37,173 nt of DNA from Muribaculaceae bacterium (GCA_009775355.1 VSPN01000026.1:1-37173), one strand, 5' to 3'. Shown: positions 16,586-25,527, counted from the stretch's first letter. Made by a program: numbers and translations. Notes: generated by a model from the letters alone, not told the origin.

Positions 16586-17767
16586 ATGAGAAAAATTTTA
16601 CTCAGTATGGCCGTGCTTATGGCCTTGCCATCATTCTCGCAGAAGAGTTGGGTGCTGGTGTCGCAGGAAGCACCGGCGATCGATGTGAAGATGTCATACC
16701 GTTACAATGAAAAGAATCTGGTCAACTGGATCTTAAGTTACGACGGGTGGTATCCGGAATCAAATTCCATATCACTGATCGATTATGACGAGCAGGGTCG
16801 CCAGACAAAGGAGCATCTCTATCAGGATATAGAAATGGTCGGGGGCGAAGATCATACCCAATGGCTCTATGCCTGTCTGATCGAATACACGTATGACGAC
16901 CAGGGTCGTCTCGTTCAGCGTGTCAACTATAACAATTTCGAAAGGGTCGATGTCCCGTCAGATCTCGGAGGTGTCATCACATATGAATATGATGAGAAGG
17001 GAAAAATCATTATGGAACGCACTTACTGGGATCTGGAAAAGAACGAAGAGCTCCAGCGCCTGCAGTATGTATACGACGAGAACGGACTTCTCGAGAGAAT
17101 GGATCAGTACTATGCCGACTATAGCACCGGCGATTTCTATTTAAGCGGCCATGAGGATTATTCATACGATACCGAGTCGCGTATCGTACGGATCGATATA
17201 TGGGGGTATGACATGTTCACCGGCGAGGAGATATCGCTCGGAGGCATATCTTTTACATATGATGACCAGGGCCGTCTTATCAAGAGAGCCGATCTCGGTG
17301 ATACGGGAGCGGAAAGCTTTAAAAACGAATTCCTGTATCCCGAGGAGATCAGCCCGGCTCCTGTCGATGATATCGATTTTCCGTATAATCACGAGTCGAG
17401 GTCCTCGAACCAGCTTTTCAGCCTGTTTACGGAGGCTCCTGAAGCGATGAACGAATATGCTGTTGACAGAGCTACAGGTCAGATGGCATTTATCACAAGG
17501 TGGACTTATGTTTATGACCGTTCGCTCGCTGGTGTGGGCAATGTCTGCCGTGAACCTGTGACTTCCAAAGCTGTGTTCGGCGGCTTTTATGACGATCATC
17601 TGGTGCTGCGCGGAGTCGAGCGGGGTTCTTTTGTCAGCGTTTACGGAGCTGATGGCTCTATGGTTTACAGAGGCGTGTATTCCGACCGAGGTATAGATAT
17701 GTCGGGTCTCGTATCCGGAGCATATTGTGTTGTCACCCGCAACGGAGCCGTCAAGATCAGAAAATAA
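16586..17767 (+). CDS. Secreted protein with YD/RHS-like repeats and sorting-type C terminus
   Basis: No function recognised. The 393-residue product has a signal peptide (MRKILLSMAVLMALPSFS). From about residue 60 to 250 it contains about six irregular repeats of the form YxYD[DE]xGR followed by a charged strand: DYDEQGRQTKEHLY, YTYDDQGRLVQRVNY, YEYDEKGKIIMERTY, YVYDENGLLERMDQY, YSYDTESRIVRIDIW and FTYDDQGRLIKRADL. These resemble RHS/YD repeats, which build beta sheets, but there are too few for a toxin-enclosing shell. The last 50 residues (SFVSVYGADGSMVYRG, then GLVSGAYCVVTRNG) resemble a type IX C-terminal domain. A surface or outer-membrane-linked protein is likely. It has its own promoter and terminator. 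Confidence 0.7.
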   Translation: MRKILLSMAVLMALPSFSQKSWVLVSQEAPAIDVKMSYRYNEKNLVNWILSYDGWYPESNSISLIDYDEQGRQTKEHLYQDIEMVGGEDHTQWLYACLIEYTYDDQGRLVQRVNYNNFERVDVPSDLGGVITYEYDEKGKIIMERTYWDLEKNEELQRLQYVYDENGLLERMDQYYADYSTGDFYLSGHEDYSYDTESRIVRIDIWGYDMFTGEEISLGGISFTYDDQGRLIKRADLGDTGAESFKNEFLYPEEISPAPVDDIDFPYNHESRSSNQLFSLFTEAPEAMNEYAVDRATGQMAFITRWTYVYDRSLAGVGNVCREPVTSKAVFGGFYDDHLVLRGVERGSFVSVYGADGSMVYRGVYSDRGIDMSGLVSGAYCVVTRNGAVKIRK

Positions 17768-17786
17768 TACCCTGATATAGAATGTA

Positions 17787-17859
17787 GGCGTCTCTTTTTA
17801 GTGGCCTGAGACGCCGTAAGGCAGCCGCACTTGGTTACATGCGGCTGCCTGTTTTTTTT
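17787..17859 (+). terminator. Two tandem hairpins ending in a T tract
   Basis: The first stem is GGCGTCTC (17787-17794) with GAGACGCC (17808-17815). The second is an 11-bp stem, AGGCAGCCGCA (17819-17829) with its complement at 17840-17850, followed by GTTTTTTTTG. The second hairpin is a good intrinsic terminator for the plus-strand gene. Confidence 0.8.
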
Positions 17860-17880
17860 GACTTGCAGGTCAGTTTTTTG

Positions 17881-18762
17881 TCAGCGGTTCTGAACGGGGA
17901 GGATATCGGAGAAAAGACTCCAGCCTCTGGCGCGACGGTAGGCTCCCACAGAACGGGCCGGCACGTAGAGCCGGCATTTCTTGTACATGTCGCGTTCGTT
18001 ATCTTCGAAAAGCGTGCTGGCGCAGTCGAATGCCGGCACGACGGAGGAATCGACCGTTACCGACTCCAGACTGCGGCATCCGCTGAATATCAGCTCGCCG
18101 AGCAGATTGCCGTTGGCCGGAAGATGGACAGTGCGAAGCGACACGCATTCCGAGAACGCATACGATTCAAGTTCGCGCACACTTGCCGGAAGTGAGATCT
18201 CCGTTAGATTCCCGCAGAAGGAGAAAGCGTTAGATCCGATGTGTGTGACCCGTCGTGGAATGCGGATGCTGTCGAGCGACGCGCAGTATGCGAACGAGTG
18301 CGACGCTATGTCGGTCACCGTCTCAGGCAGCGATACCTCTCTCAGTTGCCAGCACCATGCGAACGCCTGCCGGGGGATGGCTTTCACGCCCCGTGGCAGT
18401 GATATCGCAGTGAGCGCGCCGCACTCCCTGAACGCCCCCTCTCCGATCTTGCGCAGAGAAGAGGGGAGAGGCATGTCGCGAAGATTCGTGCATCCAAGAA
18501 ACGCATACTCTTCGATTTCTCTAAGAACGCACGGAGAAGCGAACTCCACCCGGTTGAAATCCGTGCGGTCGGCAAACGCGCGGTCGGCTATCTTTTCTGT
18601 GCCGGCCGCAATGACAAGCACCGAATCGTGCACCTCCGGAATTGCCGCCGCCGACATGACGCATGCAGGGAAGAGGACGACACAGAGAAGCCACGCCGTG
18701 CGGCATACCGGCCTGAATAAGCTGCCCGGAACCATAGTTGCGAAAGAACGGTAGAGTGTCAT
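17881..18762 (-). CDS. BspA-type leucine-rich repeat protein
   Basis: A 293-residue protein with a signal peptide or N-terminal anchor (RTAWLLCVVLFPACVMSAAA, about residues 21-40). About eight BspA-type (LRR_5) repeats of about 23 residues follow, each with a pattern like AFxxCxxLxxIxLPxxVxxI. Examples are AFAWCWQLREVSLPETVTDI, SFAYCASLDSIRIPRRVTHI and AFSFCGNLTEISLPASVREL. It ends SVGAYRRARGWSLFSDI, a common tail of such proteins. BspA-like repeats often mediate surface adhesion, but its partner is unknown. Its start overlaps the stop of the upstream membrane gene by one base, so it is probably the last gene of the tsaE-birA transcript. Confidence 0.88.
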   Translation of the reverse strand: MTLYRSFATMVPGSLFRPVCRTAWLLCVVLFPACVMSAAAIPEVHDSVLVIAAGTEKIADRAFADRTDFNRVEFASPCVLREIEEYAFLGCTNLRDMPLPSSLRKIGEGAFRECGALTAISLPRGVKAIPRQAFAWCWQLREVSLPETVTDIASHSFAYCASLDSIRIPRRVTHIGSNAFSFCGNLTEISLPASVRELESYAFSECVSLRTVHLPANGNLLGELIFSGCRSLESVTVDSSVVPAFDCASTLFEDNERDMYKKCRLYVPARSVGAYRRARGWSLFSDILPVQNR

Positions 18763-19352
18763 CAGTTGTTCTTGCTCAGTGTTTCGGGCTGACGGTCGGG
18801 CGGAAGGATATCGCGTTCGTTGACCGAATCCACGCGTGTGATCATGATTCTGGTGTCACCGCGCCACGGCATCGCCGTGTGGTAGACACTGTAGATGACG
18901 CGCACGGGACGGTTGGCATACTGGACCTCCTTGAGCTTGGCCGCTATTCCCGGATTGGAAGTCGAGAATACAAAATCGCCTTCGTACACGCGAGTCGTGT
19001 CCATCAGATTCTTATAAGGCAGAAGTACTCCCTCGTAAGTCTTGAACAGGTCACCGCGCTTCTCGATGTTCTCCACATAGCCGTACTGGGTCGAATGCTC
19101 CGCGTAGGGCTGGAAAACACGCAGGTATCCGGCCCACAGCATACCGGCCGCGATGCCGGCCGCAGCGATCCATATCCAGAGTTTCCAGTGTTTCCCAGGT
19201 GCCGGCCTCAGGTGTTCAAACTCATCTTCCGGTTCCTCCCAGTATCTGGGGTCATCGGGAGTGTAGACCGGTTTCTTAGGCTCTTCCCGTTTCTCGGGAA
19301 TTTCTGAGTTCTCGAAGAAGTCATCCTTCTCGTCGTCGTCGTATATGTTCAT
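18762..19352 (-). CDS. Unknown single-span membrane protein
   Basis: Function not recognised. The 196-residue product has an acidic, proline-rich cytoplasmic tail (residues 1-55, with MNIYDDDEKDDFFENSE), one membrane helix (about 57-76, WIWIAAAGIAAGMLWAGYL), and a C-terminal domain of about 115 residues, probably outside the cytoplasm. That domain includes YGYVENIEKRGDLFKTYEG and FVFSTSNPGIAAKL. The aromatic-rich second part looks like a conserved globular beta-rich domain. It starts 12 bases after the YbhN-like gene and overlaps the LRR gene by one base. Confidence 0.75.
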   Translation of the reverse strand: MNIYDDDEKDDFFENSEIPEKREEPKKPVYTPDDPRYWEEPEDEFEHLRPAPGKHWKLWIWIAAAGIAAGMLWAGYLRVFQPYAEHSTQYGYVENIEKRGDLFKTYEGVLLPYKNLMDTTRVYEGDFVFSTSNPGIAAKLKEVQYANRPVRVIYSVYHTAMPWRGDTRIMITRVDSVNERDILPPDRQPETLSKNN

Positions 19353-19364
19353 CTTAGAGCTTGT

Positions 19365-20444
19365 TTAAGATTCCTGATCGAGCTGTGTGCGGTATGCTCT
19401 TCCTTTCATTTTCGCAGCCCCCGGAGTCTCTTTGCGTTCCTTTTTGTCAAAAGCTATGTAGATCATGGTGTATATGCCTAAGATTATGAGCATCACCGTC
19501 TGTCCCGACCACTGCAGCATTGAGAATGCCGTGCCCTCGGCGTCTGATATGCCGTAGACAGCGAGTCCGAACATTATGGCGATGTTCCAGGGCCCGAGAC
19601 CTCCGTTGCTTGGAATCGCCATCCCTATCGAACTGAGCACAAACGCCACAAGACAGGGTGCGAGTCCGAAACCGAGCGACGGTTCGGCGCACAGCCCACG
19701 GGTGAACGGGAAAGCGAAAAACGCCACATACAGTTGGAAATAATAACAACCCCATATGGCAAAAGTATAACCGGCGAATGCCCATTTTCCTTTCATGGAG
19801 ATCACCGAGGCAAAACCGTGCCACATCTCGCCGATCCACCTCAGAGCCTTGCTGACCGGCCCGCATGTGCGCCAGAAGTGCAGTATTGCCCAGATCAGAG
19901 CCGCTCCTCCGAAAAGCAGTGTCCATGTCCAGGGATTGGAGAAGGCGTCGACAAGTCCCTGTCCGACCGGATATTTCACAAGAAACGCCTCGATGGCCGG
20001 CGCGGCCACCACAAAGGCGAGCAGTGTCAGAGAGAGCACCATCACGGCGTCGGAGAGCCTGTCGGCCACCATCGAGCCTACCACCTCGGTGAAGGGCTTG
20101 TGCTCGCGGCGCGCTATATAGGTGCACCGCCATATCTCGCCCAGACGAGGAAACACGAGATTGAGCGCGTAGGTGCCGAATATGGAGCATATCAGTGCCA
20201 TGAGAGGTGGCCGGATGCCGAGACTGCGCAGCTGAATCCGCCAGCGCAGGGCACGGAACACGTGGCTGAACACGCTGATCGCCATGGCAAGCAGAATCCA
20301 CCAGTAGTCTACGCCGTGTGTCACAATGTCCCACATGTCGGCGAAGTCGACCTTGCGGAACATATAGGAGAGCAGCAATACGGTCAGCGCGAGAGGCAGC
20401 AGCCAGCGCACCGCGTATGTGAGAATCTTTTTCCAGGTTTTCAT
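19365..20444 (-). CDS. YbhN/UPF0104-like integral membrane protein (flippase-like domain)
   Basis: A 359-residue polytopic membrane protein of the lysylphosphatidylglycerol-synthase transmembrane (UPF0104, YbhN-like) family, with 7-8 helices. Typical blocks are VFRALRWRIQLRSLGIRPPL after the second helix and VFPRLGEIWRCTYIAR with its conserved RxGE. The helix NGGLGPWNIAIMFGLAVYG is also characteristic. No aminoacyltransferase domain is attached, so it may be a lipid flippase or transporter rather than an MprF enzyme. The ATG at 20444 (MKTWKKILTYAVRW) is preferred to one at 20492 because the longer form would overlap birA and adds no membrane-like sequence. Confidence 0.82.
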   Translation of the reverse strand: MKTWKKILTYAVRWLLPLALTVLLLSYMFRKVDFADMWDIVTHGVDYWWILLAMAISVFSHVFRALRWRIQLRSLGIRPPLMALICSIFGTYALNLVFPRLGEIWRCTYIARREHKPFTEVVGSMVADRLSDAVMVLSLTLLAFVVAAPAIEAFLVKYPVGQGLVDAFSNPWTWTLLFGGAALIWAILHFWRTCGPVSKALRWIGEMWHGFASVISMKGKWAFAGYTFAIWGCYYFQLYVAFFAFPFTRGLCAEPSLGFGLAPCLVAFVLSSIGMAIPSNGGLGPWNIAIMFGLAVYGISDAEGTAFSMLQWSGQTVMLIILGIYTMIYIAFDKKERKETPGAAKMKGRAYRTQLDQES

Positions 20445-20481
20445 CTTGTAGTTGTTATTGTCATCAGGAGCGGGGGAAGGC

Positions 20482-21219
20482 TCAGAGCACAAACTCCACC
20501 TCCTTGAACATGAATTCCGAAGTCTCTCCGGTGGCGTTGTCGCAGACCGAGAGCGGCCCCTCGAGCGAAACTCCGGTGATCACTCCGTGGAATATCTCCT
20601 CCTCTCCCCGCCGTCTGAACGGATACGCGCCGCCGTCGCCTCTCCACAGTCTGCTGCGGAATCCGGTGTGCAACGCCTCTCTCCCTTCGGGTGTCGAGGC
20701 CATGGCGAGTCTGCGATCGAGATGCGCTCCGACACGCGCCGCCGTGCGGCTTATGTCGTAGTCCTGCCCGGTGAGCTGACGCATCGAGACAGGATTAGGC
20801 GCGTCGCTGCGGAATTCCAGCTGGTTGACGTTGAGCCCGACGCCGATGCGGCTGTCGGTGATGGCCGAGCCGGTCAGCGAGTGCTCGATCAGTATTCCGG
20901 CAATCTTGCGGTCGCCGACGTAGATGTCGTTGGGCCACTTCACTGCGGCACTGATGCCGTTCTCCTCCAGAAAATCGGCCACGGCAAGGGCGGTCGCCTC
21001 GCTGATTGCGAACTGCTCGCGCGGCAGAACGCCCTTCGGGCGGTGAAGAAGCGTGAAAGTCAGATTCTTCCCCGGTTCCGATTCCCAGGAGTTGCCCCGC
21101 TGGCCGCGCCCTGCGGTCTGCGCGTCGGCGATAACCATCGTCATGTCGGCCAGTGATGCTGCGTGGTGCGACACATAGCTGTTGGTCGAGTCCACCTGTT
21201 CGAGAAGCAGAAAATCCAT
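20482..21219 (-). CDS. birA: Biotin--[acetyl-CoA-carboxylase] ligase
   Basis: Attaches biotin to the lysine of biotin carboxyl carrier proteins in two steps through biotinyl-AMP. The 245-residue product is the catalytic and C-terminal domains only, with no N-terminal helix-turn-helix, so it should not act as the biotin-operon repressor. Motifs are the biotin-binding TAGRGQRGNSWESEPGKNL (about residues 35-52, family GRGRxGxxWxS) and KWPNDIYVGDRKIAGIL (about 94-110) with the catalytic lysine. It begins 3 bases after the tsaE stop, so the two are probably co-transcribed. Confidence 0.93.
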   Translation of the reverse strand: MDFLLLEQVDSTNSYVSHHAASLADMTMVIADAQTAGRGQRGNSWESEPGKNLTFTLLHRPKGVLPREQFAISEATALAVADFLEENGISAAVKWPNDIYVGDRKIAGILIEHSLTGSAITDSRIGVGLNVNQLEFRSDAPNPVSMRQLTGQDYDISRTAARVGAHLDRRLAMASTPEGREALHTGFRSRLWRGDGGAYPFRRRGEEEIFHGVITGVSLEGPLSVCDNATGETSEFMFKEVEFVL

Positions 21220-21222
21220 AGG

Positions 21223-21639
21223 TCAGTCGTCGAAGGTTATTATGCGTGAGCCGTCGTCGAGAACTCCGATGCTGACGTGGAGCGTGTCGTCGGGAAGAAA
21301 CGCCTCCGCGTTTTCCGGCCATTCCATCAGGCAGAGCGCGACCGAGTCGAAATACTCGTCGAGTCCGAGGTCGGCCGCCTGTGCGTCATTGTCGATGCGG
21401 TAGAAATCGAAATGAAACACCGGCCGGTTATCCCGGTCACGATATTCGTTGATTATGCTGAATGTCGGCGACGAGACATCGTCGGTCACTCCCAGAACGC
21501 GGCATATCGCGCTTGTGAAGGTCGTTTTGCCCGCGCCCATAGGGGCGTGAAACGCTATGTGACGCCGTGTGCCCGCTGCATCAAGAAACTCGCGGGCAGC
21601 CCGGTCAATATCCTTTTCCGATTTTACGGTTATAGTCAT
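21223..21639 (-). CDS. tsaE: tRNA threonylcarbamoyladenosine biosynthesis ATPase TsaE
   Basis: The 138-residue ATPase of the TsaBDE complex, which makes N6-threonylcarbamoyladenosine at position 37 of ANN-decoding tRNAs. It shows the P-loop HAPMGAGKTTF (about residues 32-42), the switch segment VSSPTFSIINEY (about 55-66) and the HFDFYRI motif (about 76-82), all standard for the family. Length is normal. It is the first gene of a minus-strand cluster with birA, the YbhN-like gene and others, behind a TAAATTTG element at 21675-21668. Confidence 0.95.
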   Translation of the reverse strand: MTITVKSEKDIDRAAREFLDAAGTRRHIAFHAPMGAGKTTFTSAICRVLGVTDDVSSPTFSIINEYRDRDNRPVFHFDFYRIDNDAQAADLGLDEYFDSVALCLMEWPENAEAFLPDDTLHVSIGVLDDGSRIITFDD

Positions 21640-21667
21640 GTGTCTTCAGATAATTCTTCTTAAAATG

Positions 21668-21696
21668 CAAATTTAGCGATTTTTTGATTAAATTTG
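21668..21696. promoter_or_regulatory. Divergent promoter elements between tsaE and the dehydrogenase gene
   Basis: TAAATTTG occurs on the minus strand at 21675-21668 (facing tsaE, 29 bases away) and on the plus strand at 21689-21696. Both match TAnnTTTG. The -33 elements are not convincing. The two -7 copies are 13 bases apart and face opposite ways. Confidence 0.5.
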
Positions 21697-21748
21697 CCAT
21701 TTAAAGCGGATAATAGATGTTTTTAATATGGGACATCGGTCCGGACCC

Positions 21749-21790
21749 TGTAAAAGTAACTGTAAAACCTGTAAAAATAACTTTAAAATC
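21749..21790 (+). repeat. 21-bp imperfect tandem duplication in the leader
   Basis: Bases 21749-21769 and 21770-21790 agree at 18 of 21 positions. Each copy begins TGTAAAA and contains a second TAAAA. The block lies between the promoter and the ATG at 21804. In the longer frame from 21717 it would encode two 7-residue units (TLKS-like and VKP-like). Confidence 0.7.
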
Positions 21791-21803
21791 AGATAAAGAA
21801 GAA

Positions 21804-23015
21804 ATGGGAAAAGTCATGATCATCGGCGCCGGAGGCGTGGGTACGGTAGTGGCCCACAAGTGCGCCATGCACCCTGAGGTGTTCACAGAGATAGTTCTTG
21901 CATCGCGCACACAGTCGAAATGCGACGCCATATCGGCCAAGGTGGCCGATGCAACCGGCGTGCGCATAGCCACCGACCGCGTCGACGCGGATTCCGTGCC
22001 CGAACTCTGCGAGCTCTTCCGCCGCCACCGCCCCGAACTCGTTATCAACGTCGCGCTCCCTTATCAGGACCTCACAATCATGGAGGCTTGTCTCGAATGC
22101 GGTGTCAGCTATCTCGACACTGCCAACTACGAGCCCAAGGATGAGGCGCACTTCGAATACTCCTGGCAGTGGGCGTTCCGCAAGCGTTTCGAGAAGGCCG
22201 GTCTCACCGCAATTCTCGGTTGCGGCTTCGATCCCGGAGTTTCGGCCATATTCGTGGCCTATGCCGCCAAACATCACTTCTCCGAGATGCGCTGTCTTGA
22301 TATCGTTGACTGCAACGCCGGCAACCACGGCAAAGCTTTCGCCACTAACTTCAACCCCGAGATCAACATTCGCGAGATCACCCAGAAAGGCAAATACTGG
22401 GAAGACGGCAAGTGGGTCGAGACCGAGAACCTCGCCATGCACCAGCCCCTTACATATCCCAACATCGGCGTGCGCGAGAGCTACCTTCTCTATCATGAGG
22501 AGCTCGAGAGTCTCGTCATCAACTTCCCGACCATCCGCCGCGCGCGCTTCTGGATGACGTTCGGACAGGAATACCTGACTCACCTGCGCGTTATCCAGGA
22601 CATAGGCATGGCCCGCATCGATCCCGTGCTCTACAACGGCCAGGAGATCATACCGATCCAGTTTCTCAAGGCCGTTCTGCCCGATCCCGGCTCGCTCGGA
22701 GAGAACTACACCGGCGAGACCTCAATCGGATGCCGCATCTCCGGACTCGACAAGGAGGGCAAGGAATCGACCTACTACATCTACAACAACTGTTCGCATC
22801 AGGAGGCCTACAAGGAGACAGGCGCGCAGGCCGTGAGCTACACCACCGGCGTTCCCGCCGTAGTGGGAGCCATGATGTTCATGACCGGCAAGTGGGTGAT
22901 GCCCGGAGTGCACAACGTCGAGGAGTTTGATCCCGATCCCTTCCTCGCCTCGCTTGCGGAGAACGGGCTGCCCTGGCATGTGATCGTCGACGGTGATCTT
23001 GAATTCAACGACTGA
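21804..23015 (+). CDS. Carboxynorspermidine/carboxyspermidine dehydrogenase-like enzyme (saccharopine dehydrogenase family)
   Basis: A predicted NAD(P)H-dependent enzyme that condenses a diamine with aspartate semialdehyde to carboxy(nor)spermidine, the first committed step of the alternative spermidine route. The 403-residue product opens with a Rossmann motif MGKVMIIGAGGVGTVVAHKC and has a conserved GCGFDPGVSAIFVAYAAKH block (about residues 135-153). The ATG at 21804 places the fold at the usual position. An ATG at 21717 would add a 29-residue unconserved tail made partly of a tandem repeat. The matching decarboxylase is not in the window. Closely related lysine-pathway saccharopine enzymes are the main alternative. 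Confidence 0.86.
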   Translation: MGKVMIIGAGGVGTVVAHKCAMHPEVFTEIVLASRTQSKCDAISAKVADATGVRIATDRVDADSVPELCELFRRHRPELVINVALPYQDLTIMEACLECGVSYLDTANYEPKDEAHFEYSWQWAFRKRFEKAGLTAILGCGFDPGVSAIFVAYAAKHHFSEMRCLDIVDCNAGNHGKAFATNFNPEINIREITQKGKYWEDGKWVETENLAMHQPLTYPNIGVRESYLLYHEELESLVINFPTIRRARFWMTFGQEYLTHLRVIQDIGMARIDPVLYNGQEIIPIQFLKAVLPDPGSLGENYTGETSIGCRISGLDKEGKESTYYIYNNCSHQEAYKETGAQAVSYTTGVPAVVGAMMFMTGKWVMPGVHNVEEFDPDPFLASLAENGLPWHVIVDGDLEFND

Positions 23016-23031
23016 GCAGGAACCGCGACAC

Positions 23032-25452
23032 ATGAAACTACTTTCGATTACTCTCGGTCTGGCAGGGGTCACCGCCCTTGCCGCCACCATGCCCTATCCT
23101 GGCTCCATCGGCACTTCGGGGCAGTCGACACTTGTCGGCACTCCCCGAGGCACTGTGGCAGTGACACCTCTGACTCCCGGCATATTCAAGATCTCGCGCA
23201 TTCCTGCTGGTGAGCGCAAGTTCAGCTTTCCCCGTTCGCAGGCATCCGTGCTTGCCCCGTCATCCGAGTGTGTCACCTGGTTCGCCACCCCGGCAGAGGT
23301 GATATTCAGCTCTGTAGAGACCACTGTCGCCGTCAACAGGCTCACAGGCCGAACTGTCTTCCTCAACGCCGTGGGCGACACTATACTCGCCGAGGCCGGC
23401 GGCGTCGACAATTCGGGCGACGTGAAACGCGTCTCGCTGCTCAATGGTGTGGCCCAGAACCTTTACGGCGCCGGAGAACGCGGTCACTCTCTGCGCCTCA
23501 ACGGCGACACTCTCGTCATGTACAACCGTCAGAACTACGGCTACGGAGCCGGCGATCCGAGGATCTCTCAGATGGGCATAACGATGCCCGGGTTTGTATC
23601 CGACGCCGGCTACGGCGTGCTCTTCGACGACTACAACCGAGCTGTCATGACGCTCGGGCGCGACTCTATAGTCTATGAGTCGGAGACTCCCAAGCCTCTG
23701 TCATATTACTTTGTCAACGGCGAAGGCTCGCTCGCAGGCGCGACCTCGCGCTTCACCGAGCTTACCGGACGTCAGCAGCTCCCTCCATTCTGGGCACTCG
23801 GCTACATCACCTCGCGCTACGGTTATCACAACGAGCAGGAGGCTCTCGGTGCCATCGATTCCCTGCGTCAGCGCGACTATCCTGTAGACGGAATAGTGTT
23901 TGACCTCTATTGGTATGGCAAGGAGACCGACATGGGTCGCCTCGAATGGAATCCCGACCAGTTTCCCGACCACCGCCGCATGCTCGACTCCCTCTCCGCC
24001 ATGGGTGTGCACACGGTTCTGATCAACCAGCCGTATATCAACAAGATCGGTGCTATCGACAACTACAACACTCTCAGCGAGGCCGGAATGCTTGTCAAGG
24101 ATTCTGTCGGCAACACCCACGATGTAACCACATGGGTGGGCGACGCCGGAATGTTCGACATCTCCAATCCTGCCACCCGCGAGTGGATGTGGAACCGCCT
24201 CAGAGATCTGACCGCCGAGGGCATCTCCGGCTGGTGGGGCGACCTCGGCGAGCCCGAGGTGCATCCCCTCACTGCGGTGCACGCCAACGGCGAGACCGCA
24301 TCGCAATACCACAATGTCTATGGCAACGAGTGGTCGAAGACCATCTACGACGGCCTCCGCGAGGATTTCCCCGACATGCGCCCGCTGCTGATGATGCGTG
24401 GCGGCACAGCCGGTCTGCAGCGTTACAGCGTGTTCCCATGGACCACCGACGTGTCGCGCAGCTGGGCAGGATTCGCGCCGCAGGTGGCACTGATGCTCAA
24501 CTCCGGGCTATCCGGACTCGGCTACATGGGTTCCGATGTCGGCGGGTTCGCTGTCGATCCCTCCGATCCGTATCAGCCAGAACTTTACGTGCGCTGGCTG
24601 CAGATGGGGGCGTTCTCCCCGATGCTCCGCACCCACGCGCAGCTCAAGCCGGAGCCTTACCACTATCCTCAGCATGACGCCATAATCAAGGATTTCATCC
24701 GCCAGCGTTACCGGTGGCTGCCCTACAACTACACCCTCGCCTACGAGAATACCGCCGAAGGTTTGCCGCTCGCGCGTCCGGTCAACTTTCACTCCGAAGG
24801 GGGCACGGTCGAAGCCAACGTCACCGACGAATATCTCTGGGGTTCGGAAGTGCTCGTCGCTCCAGTCTTCACAAAGGGTGCCCGCAGCCGCAAGGTCTAT
24901 TTCCCGACCGGAAGCACATGGGTGAACTGGAACAAGCCGTCGCAGACTTTCGCCGGAGGCACGACCGCCACCGTGGCCGCGCCGCTCGACCAGATGCCGA
25001 TGTTTGTCAAGGCCGGCAGTTTCATCCCGCAGTATATGCGCCCTGTGGCGAATACTTCGGAGTATGATCCGACCTTCTTGACCGTCAAGTATTTCCCGTC
25101 GCGAGAGGAATCGTCGTTCACCATGTTCGACGACAACCGTCTCAGTCCGACATCGCTCGCCGACGGCCAGTATCAGCTTACCACATTTTCGGCTGTTCCG
25201 TACGGCCGCGGGTTCGAGATCGCAGTCTCGTCGGAAGGGTCATACCGCGGCATGCCCGCCGGCCGCATGATCACGCTTGAGATCCCCGGAGTGGCATGTC
25301 CCTCATCTGTCACACTCGACGGCAAAACTCTCGCAAAAGAGATGTCGCCCAAGGCGATACGCAATGCGGCGTGGGCATATGACGCCTCGACGCGCACCCT
25401 GACAGTAGGTTTCGGCTATTCCTACAAGCCCCTGACTATCGTGATACAGTGA
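23032..25452 (+). CDS. Secreted GH31 glycoside hydrolase (alpha-glucosidase-like)
   Basis: An 806-residue GH31 enzyme, predicted to act on alpha-linked glucosides or xylosides outside the inner membrane. A signal peptide (MKLLSITLGLAGVTALAAT) supports the start at 23032. An N-terminal beta-sandwich is followed by the TIM barrel, with DLYWYGKETDMGRLEW. The nucleophile motif is WWGDLGEPEVHP (Asp404), and the likely acid/base Asp473 is in TTDVSRSW. A conserved GSDVGGF is at about 500-506, and RTHAQLKPEPYHYP reads like the usual RxHS region. Beta domains close the protein. It starts 16 bases after the dehydrogenase gene, so it may be co-transcribed. The substrate cannot be fixed from sequence. 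Confidence 0.88.
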   Translation: MKLLSITLGLAGVTALAATMPYPGSIGTSGQSTLVGTPRGTVAVTPLTPGIFKISRIPAGERKFSFPRSQASVLAPSSECVTWFATPAEVIFSSVETTVAVNRLTGRTVFLNAVGDTILAEAGGVDNSGDVKRVSLLNGVAQNLYGAGERGHSLRLNGDTLVMYNRQNYGYGAGDPRISQMGITMPGFVSDAGYGVLFDDYNRAVMTLGRDSIVYESETPKPLSYYFVNGEGSLAGATSRFTELTGRQQLPPFWALGYITSRYGYHNEQEALGAIDSLRQRDYPVDGIVFDLYWYGKETDMGRLEWNPDQFPDHRRMLDSLSAMGVHTVLINQPYINKIGAIDNYNTLSEAGMLVKDSVGNTHDVTTWVGDAGMFDISNPATREWMWNRLRDLTAEGISGWWGDLGEPEVHPLTAVHANGETASQYHNVYGNEWSKTIYDGLREDFPDMRPLLMMRGGTAGLQRYSVFPWTTDVSRSWAGFAPQVALMLNSGLSGLGYMGSDVGGFAVDPSDPYQPELYVRWLQMGAFSPMLRTHAQLKPEPYHYPQHDAIIKDFIRQRYRWLPYNYTLAYENTAEGLPLARPVNFHSEGGTVEANVTDEYLWGSEVLVAPVFTKGARSRKVYFPTGSTWVNWNKPSQTFAGGTTATVAAPLDQMPMFVKAGSFIPQYMRPVANTSEYDPTFLTVKYFPSREESSFTMFDDNRLSPTSLADGQYQLTTFSAVPYGRGFEIAVSSEGSYRGMPAGRMITLEIPGVACPSSVTLDGKTLAKEMSPKAIRNAAWAYDASTRTLTVGFGYSYKPLTIVIQ

Positions 25453-25527
25453 TTTCCGAACAGGAAATCACATTGTCGGGCTAAGAGATTCGTACAAATG
25501 TATGATTCTCTAAATATAAATGTAAAG

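Noticed and set aside
16586..17767. Rhs-type toxin gene
   Set aside because: Too few repeats, no core cap motif, no variable toxin end and no immunity gene. It ends in a sorting-type domain.
19365..20444. MprF lysylphosphatidylglycerol synthase
   Set aside because: Only the membrane (flippase-like) domain is present. The C-terminal aminoacyl transferase domain is missing.
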